Shown here piece after piece: positions 56,404 through 64,000 of a DNA stretch of 64,000 nt. The number at the start of each line of letters is the position of its first letter. Position 1 is the first letter of the stretch. This stretch comes from Beroe forskalii (Eukaryota > Ctenophora > Nuda > Beroida > Beroidae), in the NCBI GenBank assembly GCA_011033025.1, contig WFMF01000170.1:62001-126000 (forward strand), written 5' to 3'. A program made the position numbers and the translations under genes. The notes below the pieces were generated by a model, which was not told where the DNA came from, searched no databases, and was given only the letters and a program-made list of their open reading frames with translations.

Positions 56404-56664
56404 TCAGTGCACACAATCTGTACTTGATCTTGTGAGCCGTAGAGATGCCTCCAGCAACTTGTCTCTGTCTTGAGATTCCGCTCTGCCTCGTATAGTCACT
56501 GCAATGTACTCCTCCTGCTGGGTCTGTGGTGGAGGAAGGGAGATGATCCTGAGGTAGCTGTGGGAGAAGGTCCTGTGGAAGGGGGAGGAGAATCCTCTGG
56601 TTGCTCTGATCTGGGCTGGTAGCTGGGAGGGAGTAGATGAGGTTGTGTTGTTAGCTGATGACAT
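56404..56664 (-). CDS. Orphan gene, 86 aa, TATA-driven
   Basis: The frame runs from ATG at 56664 (context AAAGATGTC) to a stop at 56404. A Ser/Thr-rich start (MSSANNTTSSTPSQLPAQ) is followed by FSSPFHRTFSHSYLRIISLP, then QEEYIAVTIRGRAESQDRDK and a helical end. No signal peptide or known domain. A consensus TATA box lies about 100 bp upstream of the ATG, with a direct-repeat block behind it, so a transcript is likely. It might be the first exon of a longer gene. Confidence 0.6.
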   Translation of the reverse strand: MSSANNTTSSTPSQLPAQIRATRGFSSPFHRTFSHSYLRIISLPPPQTQQEEYIAVTIRGRAESQDRDKLLEASLRLTRSSTDCVH

Positions 56665-56761
56665 CTTTAGAAGGTAGATGGTATATCGGACTGAAGTAGT
56701 GGATGTTTGTAATGTGCAGAAAACTAAGGAAACTGTGTATGATGGTAGCGTGCCCCAGCGC

Positions 56762-56769
56762 TTTATATA
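56762..56769 (-). promoter_or_regulatory. TATA box of the 86-aa orphan
   Basis: TATATAAA on the minus strand followed by GCGCTGGGGC. A start of transcription about 30 bp on would leave a 5' leader of about 70 nt. Confidence 0.7.
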
Positions 56770-56854
56770 TACACCTCCTGATTAGGCTATTAAACCTTTG
56801 CCGCCACGTATTGGGGTGCATTGATCACCTGAAACTAGCTCATTTCTACCTTGT

Positions 56855-56975
56855 TGCTAGCTCACGTGACATCGGATCTATGTATCGGATGTCACGAGAC
56901 CTGCTAGCTACGGATCCTGTGTCATCCTGATCCATACTAGCACGGATCCTGTGTCATCGTGACAGATCGGATCTT
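56855..56975 (-). promoter_or_regulatory. Upstream repeat block with E-box
   Basis: E-box TCACGTGA (56872-56879) and two direct copies of CACGGATCCTGTGTCATC-type sequence about 36 bp apart (56909 and 56943), plus several GATCGGATC and GTCACGAG half repeats. It lies 90-210 bp upstream of the TATA box. Confidence 0.5.
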
Positions 56976-56979
56976 ATCA

Positions 56980-59500
56980 CTTTCTTGTTGGTAAACTAGT
57001 CCCCATCTCTAGATCTTATCAAGTTATCGGATCACATCGCTGGATAGACACACTGCACTACGCTATTTGATCTCGATTTTATTGAAGTTATAATCTTGAT
57101 GTTATAGTCTTGAGATGACATTTAACAATTATAGTTCATACCATACCTATTTCTCTATTAATAGTGCTTTAATAATATTGGCTTTTTGCCATATTTCAAA
57201 CTCCTTAAATTCAACGTACGTTACGCGCTATGCTTTATGTGACCTGGCATTGTTTCAAAAAGAATAAAGGATCTTGTTAACCTTGATAAAGACTTAAACG
57301 ACGCTCTGACTTAAAAAAAGCAAACACCTGCATCTTGCTGGTTACAGCGATTCACTGCGCAGCGATGTATTATTGTGACATGTGCGATTAAAGGCTATAG
57401 CCAAGGATAAAATAACCCTGGAATGTATCACTGCTCATGAAATATTGAATAATAAACTATCGAGTTGAAAGCCCGACTGTACGTGTATCATAATGTTATC
57501 GAATCAGACACTTGAAATATGATAACCGGAATGCTATAATATGCAGTTTATTCAAAGTCACAGAAATTTATAAATCTTCAATGAGAATTGTTATCGTTAT
57601 TACTATCTTGCAGACTTGCACGTAGGTGATGATTTAAATATAAAACGTAGATTCTAAGGTATTTCGTGGAGGTTCCGTTTAAATTCAAATTAGACTTGGA
57701 ATTGCAGCTTTGTAAGCGAATACTACTATAATTACCATGAAACGTTGCCGACAACTGAATACCTGAATGTTCATTGGCATTTTATTCAAAAGATAATCCA
57801 AATATTAGAATCCGGTTTTATTTTAAAATTTTATATCGATATGCCTGGGCAGACGCCGAAATAACTGATTCCCTAATTTTTATTGCGCTTTTGTAATACG
57901 ATACAATATGTACTAATCTTTGTAAAGAATCCTAACTTCAAGCGTTTATCCGAAACTCATGACGTGAACAGAGGTCACTGGTTTATTGGGCCATTACCTT
58001 CCGACAAGATAACCCAATGCAAACCATCAATAATACTGTTATACACAAATTAGTACATTATTTTCTAGAAACGTCTCCTAAGACTCGCAACTGCAGCTGT
58101 CTTATGATTACACACAGTATGAGTATGAGGCACTGTGAGAAGCCATTGTTCTTTAGAACTGCTCCCATTTACTTCTCTGATATGCTTGCGAGATCGTAGG
58201 TTCTGCGAGACTCCTGTGTAAGTGGATTTTAATGAACTTCTTACACGCACATGATTGGCATTTCACATACATTAGAAAGATATTATGTACGTAATCGGTC
58301 ACGTGACATCTTTTCAGAGGCTGTGTGTTTCTGTACCGCGCGGAAACAAAAATTTAGAGATGTGCGCGCATTGTGCGCGCGCATACAGATCATGCATTGC
58401 ACCCAAAAATTTTCAAATTTGCACCATCATCTGATTCATGGCAAATGCCAAGTATCTTGGCATGTTGCCACCTCTGGCTGGAGTCCTGAAGGCTCTGCAG
58501 TCTGCATTGTAGTTAGGCAAAAGCGATAAATATCTTGGATTTGACTGTTAATATCAATTCGGGGCATGTTTAAAAGTAACCGGTAATTTATGATCGCACT
58601 GAGCAACGTTTCGGAATACGGGTAAACGGGTAATCGAATTGCGGAAGAAAATATGTTTCATGAATTTTCCGAGAAAATAGAAATATTCTCATTATGTATC
58701 ATCTTAATGAATTATATTACAATCATTAATTCTACAGCGACGGTTCGTTGAGTCAAGTTGTAAAGTTGTAGCATGACTAGTGTTTCTCTGTTTGTGTACC
58801 GACATGTTTTACATAGAATGACATCAATTCATTGCAATAAACTGATACATGGTTTGTAAATCTATACCTTACTCCTGAGACCTGAGTCTCGCATGATACA
58901 AAAACTAACAAACTAGTGGATCAAATTTGTATCTTTTTTCTCTCTGAGACCAGAACTTACCGCTTTTGCGTTGTGATTCACATTGTTTGTTTAATGTTGA
59001 TGTAATTCAGTTAACACATTCCGAACTGCTTGATTAAGTCTAACATTTTATATCATGTACACAGTACATTCTTTACAAACATAATCCTTTGTACAGACCC
59101 CGGTATCTCCATTCCCAACATCAAAGGATTGGATCACCAGATCTCTTTGGAAGCTTCCTGTTTGATGACTTGTCCAGAAATTGCTAAATTGATGCTTTAT
59201 GGAATCAGGAATGTTAAATGTTTTTTCTGCTTCTCTTCTTCATTTCATCATTAGTAGAACTCAATCTTTCTTTGCCTTCGAAATGCTATTATAATTTCGT
59301 ATTTCAGTCATGATGTCGTTCATCAATGATCAAATACGCTTCATTTCTTTCTCGTGTTGTATTTTTACTCGCGGCTCATGACCTTGGTTTTTCTGAGCAA
59401 TATTTAGGCACATTGTAGTGTATTGAATCATTTCATGGAGTCATTTCTATTTTTGAGATCCTGTTTCATTAGCACCTCCTCCAACATCCTTGTCTTGACA
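56980..59500. other. No supported gene; E-box and GCGC cluster near 58.3 kb
   Basis: Mostly AT-rich. TCACGTGACATC at 58299 and TGTGCGCGCATTGTGCGCGC near 58361 resemble promoter E-box and NRF-1-type sites, but no first exon is evident next to them. Confidence 0.4.
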
Positions 59501-59504
59501 TTAA

Positions 59505-62500
59505 CCCAGATTGGACAGCTTTTTTGTTTCTCGATAAAAATCGATGAAATTTTAGTCAGTAGGTGCCATTGGTCTAACTTAGAAAATAAATCAGTATTTT
59601 TGAGTATATGTTTTACCGTTCTCGAGAAATCGATGGGGTGGAAATCCACCCCTCCGTCCAATAAGCCAGAGGTCGTCCGATAAAAAAGTTTCACAAAACT
59701 TCAATTCGAATGATTTATTTTACTTTTATATGGTTTGGTACGGTGAACAAAACTTCTTTTCGAAAATATTTGTCCGTTCAGGAGTTTTGGGTGGAAAATC
59801 ACCCCTTTGTCCAATATGAAGTATGAAATTTCAGATGATTAACAAATATGTTTCCATTGAAAGAATAACGTGTCAAGGTGATTTTGGCGATTTCTGTGAC
59901 AAAATATTCATGCTAGACCTGATTTTACTTACGAAAATGGTATATTTTCGGGATTTGGGGTGGAAAATCACCCCTTTGTCCAATATGTGGGTACAGGTCG
60001 AAATGACGAAAATCAATCTGAGGGCCATAAAATTGAATTGTACGTAATTTTTTCATTATTTCGGCATTGTATAGACGCCTTTGAGCAGAATTTACAAGTT
60101 TGGGAAGGTTTGGGGTGATTTTCCACCCCTTTGGCACCCAAGACCCTGGATTTTGAAGGCTGAAATCTTGAATATCAGAATTCATCAAAAACACTTCGGT
60201 TACTGACAATAAGTTTTTGTGCACAAAAATTATAGTTTTGGTGTCATATTTACGTTGTTGTCATTGCTCCCATTCTGCGAATAAGAGCATTTGAGGCGTT
60301 TGAGGATACAAGAAATGAAATGAGAAGGATTTCCGAACCTCTGGGATGAGTCAGACCAAAAATTCTAGAAGGTAAGCTGTTTTGGTTCTCTTCAATGGCT
60401 ATTGCTCTGGGAGACTTACAGTACCGGCTTCCCAGATGTCAGGGCACTTGGTCATCTCTTTGGTACTAAGCAGTACCACAGCAGTTCTATGGCAGAGCCA
60501 TGGTGCTGTTAGAACCTACTTAAACTACTATTTGATATGACAGAAGATGTGCATAGTGCTGTAAAACGGCAGCTTCATGATAGTCTAATAGCAGTGTCAC
60601 GGCAGTTTAATGTAGTATCAGAGCAACGCCATAGTAATCTTATGGGCCAGGGCAGTTCCATATGGCAGTGCTACTGCCATTTTTATGATACAGTGCAGTA
60701 ACTCAGAAATAAGAGAATAAGATAGAGGGTACAACGGCAGCTTCAACTTTCAAGTAAGCATGTATCATGGCAAGCCCCAGCAATACTATAAGAATACTAA
60801 CATACTGGAGATTGGATGTGCTACGGCAGTAAAACGGCAGTGTCTGGTCGTTTTTCACCTTTGCTGCACATACTAATATGCAGCTTCACAGACGTTTAAT
60901 GGCAGTGCTCATGAAAGACCATGTCAGTCTTATTTGAAAGTAATAACAGTATCACTGAAGAGCCACTTTGAAGTACCAGGACTACCACAGCATTGCTGCG
61001 GTAGCGGCAGTGACATAGCACAACGGCTGTGTCACGGAGGTTAAGTACTGCATGCAAGGGCAGCACCACTACTCCGTTGTAGCTACTACTTTTATAGCAG
61101 TGCCAGTATGACGTCGGAACAGGTGAATTGCTAGTCCAATAGATTTATGGAATTACTGAGGTATACGATATACAGTCGACAGTAAAGCTATTGCCGCTTA
61201 ACTACCAGACCAGCTTTGCAGTGATATAACAGTTAGGTGCCCTGTTTCAAAAGTGTTTTTAAGTGCCTTATTGTCAATTGAATTGTCATGATATAACATC
61301 GATGATGCAGTCGTATTATTGAAATAAAGCTATAGCACTGCTTAAGCACCACCGTAGCCCTCTGGCAGTGACGGATTCTTCTCAAGATCTGCCTGCTGGA
61401 TTATTAACCCAGTGGTTCTCAGTGACGCGATTTTTTGATGTTTGCTCCTGCCGTTTGAATACTGTCAGACAACCATGAAGACTTGAGCATGAATCTGCCA
61501 TTGTACCTTCTGTCATATCGCTGTGGTGAGTACTAAGTACCAGCAGTTTACTGTACCATGCTACCATAGCATTACTGCGTTGGCCTGCCACATGACTGCT
61601 GTGGTACTGCTAAAGTGCCAAAGTGATGTCGGGGTACCGCATTGGAATGTATGAGGGAGGGCAATACTAACAGTCTGCGACAGCAATCTCTACTTAGATG
61701 ACCAAAACAGCTAACCTCCAAGAATTCCCGGGCCAACTCTCCCCAGAGGCCCGAAAATCCCTCTCATTACCTTTTTTGTTCCACAAATATCTTAAAATGC
61801 TCTCATTCGCAGAATAAAAGCAATGACAATGACGTAAATGACACCAAAACTATAAATTTTGAGCACAAAAACGTATCTTCCATGGAAATTGTCGGTAACC
61901 GAAGTGTTTTTTGATGAATTCTGATATTCAAGATTTCAGCCTTCAAAAACCAGGGTCTCGGGTGCCAAAGGGGTGGAAAATCACCCCAAAATCTTTCCAA
62001 ACTTGTAAATTCTGTTCAAAGGCGTCTATACAATCCCGAAATAATGAAAAATTACGTACAATTCAGTTTTATGGCCCTCAGATCGATTTTCGTCATTTCG
62101 ACCTGTACCCACATATTGGACAAAGGGTGATTTTCCACCCCAAATCCCGAAAATATACCATTTTTCGTAGGTAAAACCAGTTCTAGCGTGAATATTTTGT
62201 CACAGAAATCGCCAAAAATCAGTTTGTCACGTTATTCTTTCAATGGAAACATATTTGTTAATCATTTGAAATTTCATACTTCATATTGGACAAATGGGTG
62301 ATTTTCCACCCCAAAATCCTGAACGGACAAATATTTTCGAAAAAGGAGTTTTGTTCACCGTACCAAACCATATAAATAGTGAAATAAATCATTCAGATTG
62401 AAATTTTATGAAACTTTTTTCGAACGACATCTGGCTTATTGGACAAAGGGGTGGATTTCCACCCCACCATATTGCCCAGGTTATAGGTCTCAAATTTGAG

Positions 62501-62815
62501 CTCCATGAAGTGAAAATTGGTACTATGAAAATTTAATCTTTCTGCTACAAAAAGCAACCATTTTGACGTCATATAAGTCGAAATTATGAGTACAGTGGCA
62601 CGTCAAAGTGATCGAATTGAAATTTCAGTTTTCACCATTTTTGGGGCCACCGTGCAGCAAAACTATTTTATAAAATCCTAAAATTTTTTCTATTCTGAAA
62701 AATTTGATCCTTCTTCTAAGCATAAAAATAGTTTCCAGCACTAGAGAAGTTACCAGCTCAACAGAATAGCGCCATACTCTGAGGGTCTATTTTCCACCCC
62801 TTTGGCATATCTGGG
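59505..62815. mobile_element. Long foldback element, possibly piggyBac-like, 3.3 kb
   Basis: About 59633-60390 is the inverse of about 61680-62468 with good identity, for example CTTCGGTTACTGACAATAAG near 60194 and the inverse near 61890. The central 1.3 kb is also partly palindromic (AGCAGTACCACAGCAGT at 60468 and inverted near 61600). Outside the arms, TTAACCCAGAT (59501) and ATCTGGGTTAA (62809) form an 11-bp inverted pair that includes TTAA, the piggyBac target duplication. No transposase frame. The core palindrome is certain; the TTAA boundary is probable. Confidence 0.8.
60440..61640. repeat. GGCAGT-rich centre of the foldback
   Basis: GGCAGT, GCAGTA and CACTGC words recur every 20-40 bp without a strict period, and both orientations are present. 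Confidence 0.6.
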
Positions 62816-62821
62816 TTAACT

Positions 62822-63856
62822 CACTAATTGAATAACTGCGTATATCGGTGGTATTTGGCATTTTGTTATCAACACATACCTTAAACCGTTCCTTAGTATC
62901 ATTGTATCTGAAGAAACTCATTCCAGCGTATTTTGTTGCTCGTAACTGATTTCAATCATCACTTATTAGCCTTGTTCTTACGTTCCGCCGGTGCACCTTG
63001 AGTTTTTGCAGATCTACTGTCGAGTATAATTGTCTTGTCGGCAAGATATAAAGATATAACTGCAATAGATGTTTGCAAACTCAGAAAATTTCGATTTAGA
63101 AATTTTACCACGATCATACCGTTTGATAAATTTGATGGATTTTAGATGGAGCTGAACATTTGTTTCCAGTTACATTCTCCACAAGTCCAAACACCATATT
63201 CTATTATCTCCTGGATTTAAGATGTTGCTTGTGAAGATGTGTCGGAGCTTGCTAAATGTTATCTAACGCACTGTTCAGTTTCATTTCCAGAGGCCACCTT
63301 GATTGCCATATTGCTGAGATTTATTTCAAATTGATGTAAGCTATTTCATTCTCTTTGATCGTAGCTGATTATTTGTATGTTTCCTCGTTTCATTGCTGGT
63401 ATGTATCAATTTCTCCTGTTTTGAAAGGGTGTGAGCCATGAGGTATGATTCTGTGAAATCTAGATGCCTATCATTAATGGGTACCTTATGTTTACCTAAT
63501 TATTGATAAACCTCTTCAAACTTCCAGAAGGCTCAAAGTAACATTCATCTGATCTCATAATTTGAGTTGTTAAACTTTACCATCTGGGACGCGTCGTAAG
63601 TTCAATTGGTGTTTGCATTTAAGTCGAGGAAATTTATCATGGCAAAACAGGCAATACCTGACGATTGATGTGAAATCAACTGCACGTATAATATGACATA
63701 CTAAGTCAATGGTCATTACTCGTAAATCATAATTGCCTTTAGCAGCTTCAATTTGATTAGCTGCTCTCTTCAGACCTCGTAGGGTGCCACTAGTCATGTT
63801 CTACAGTCATTAGAATACAGTATACATTGTGTATTGTTGCATGTTGTTGTTCTGAG
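62822..63856. other. No feature seen
   Basis: AT-rich with short unsupported frames. Confidence 0.45.
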
Positions 63857-63919
63857 ATGATGTCACCAAATCGTAAGGGGTGCAGGAGAGGACTTTACCA
63901 TGATATGAACGTCCCAGAT
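63857..63919 (+). CDS. Possible first exon running out of the window
   Basis: ATG ATG opens 21 codons, MMSPNRKGCRRGLYHDMNVP and D, before an ideal GTAAGT donor in phase 0. The exon is short, so chance is possible; the continuation lies outside the window. Confidence 0.3.
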
Positions 63920-64000
63920 GTAAGTACAACTAGAAGTAGAACGAAATTCTGAATACTATAATAGCTTGGTGTAGTCCTCAATTCATTGGCAGATTGAAGG

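Overview
The window looks like nuclear DNA of an invertebrate animal. It has spliced genes with GT-AG introns, a TATA-box promoter, a poly(A) signal, many short terminal-inverted-repeat transposons, minisatellites and a degenerate TTAGGG-type tract. The only protein I recognise with certainty is a TRAK/Milton mitochondrial transport adaptor, a family I know only from animals. I cannot name the phylum. The assembly is uneven: about 31.9-38.7 kb is low-quality consensus around a 100-N gap, and 19.25-20.1 kb appears to blend two different sequences.

Layout. 0-5 kb: a three-copy repeat, an intronless 136-codon orphan gene on the minus strand, two candidate plus-strand exons, a mariner-like MITE with a hAT-like MITE nested inside it (perfect 8-bp target duplication), and a 101-codon minus-strand candidate. 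5-18 kb: gene-poor, with minisatellites, two poly-A/poly-T hairpins, a TGACC-rich tract and a 1.9-kb inverted-repeat element holding a minisatellite. 18.1-27.0 kb: the TRAK/Milton gene on the plus strand. Splice phases agree wherever both sides of a junction can be read, tandem repeats occupy most of its introns, and two RFX-type X-boxes lie in intron 1. One intron carries about two dozen copies of a roughly 50-bp unit, many of which contain a potential 21-nt microexon encoding one coiled-coil heptad. 27.4-31.8 kb: a GC-rich mosaic repeat and small MITEs. 39.0-43.6 kb: two tandem 1.9-kb units carrying a LINE RNase-H-tail fragment, bracketed by identical-orientation 155-bp palindromic repeats.

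44-51.7 kb: an unidentified spliced gene on the plus strand (start microexon, 91-nt exon, large disordered exon, possible terminal exon). 48-51.6 kb: tandem repeats, including a 130-bp satellite. 55-57 kb: a TA-flanked MITE and an 86-codon orphan with a clear TATA promoter on the minus strand. 59.5-62.8 kb: a 2.8-3.3 kb near-palindromic foldback element, possibly bounded by TTAA. A possible first exon ends the window.

Function. In the TRAK family the product couples mitochondria to kinesin-1 and to dynein-dynactin. The other genes are orphans and no pathway joins them. A shared 12-mer, TCACGTGACATC, stands 110-210 bp before the start codons of two of them.
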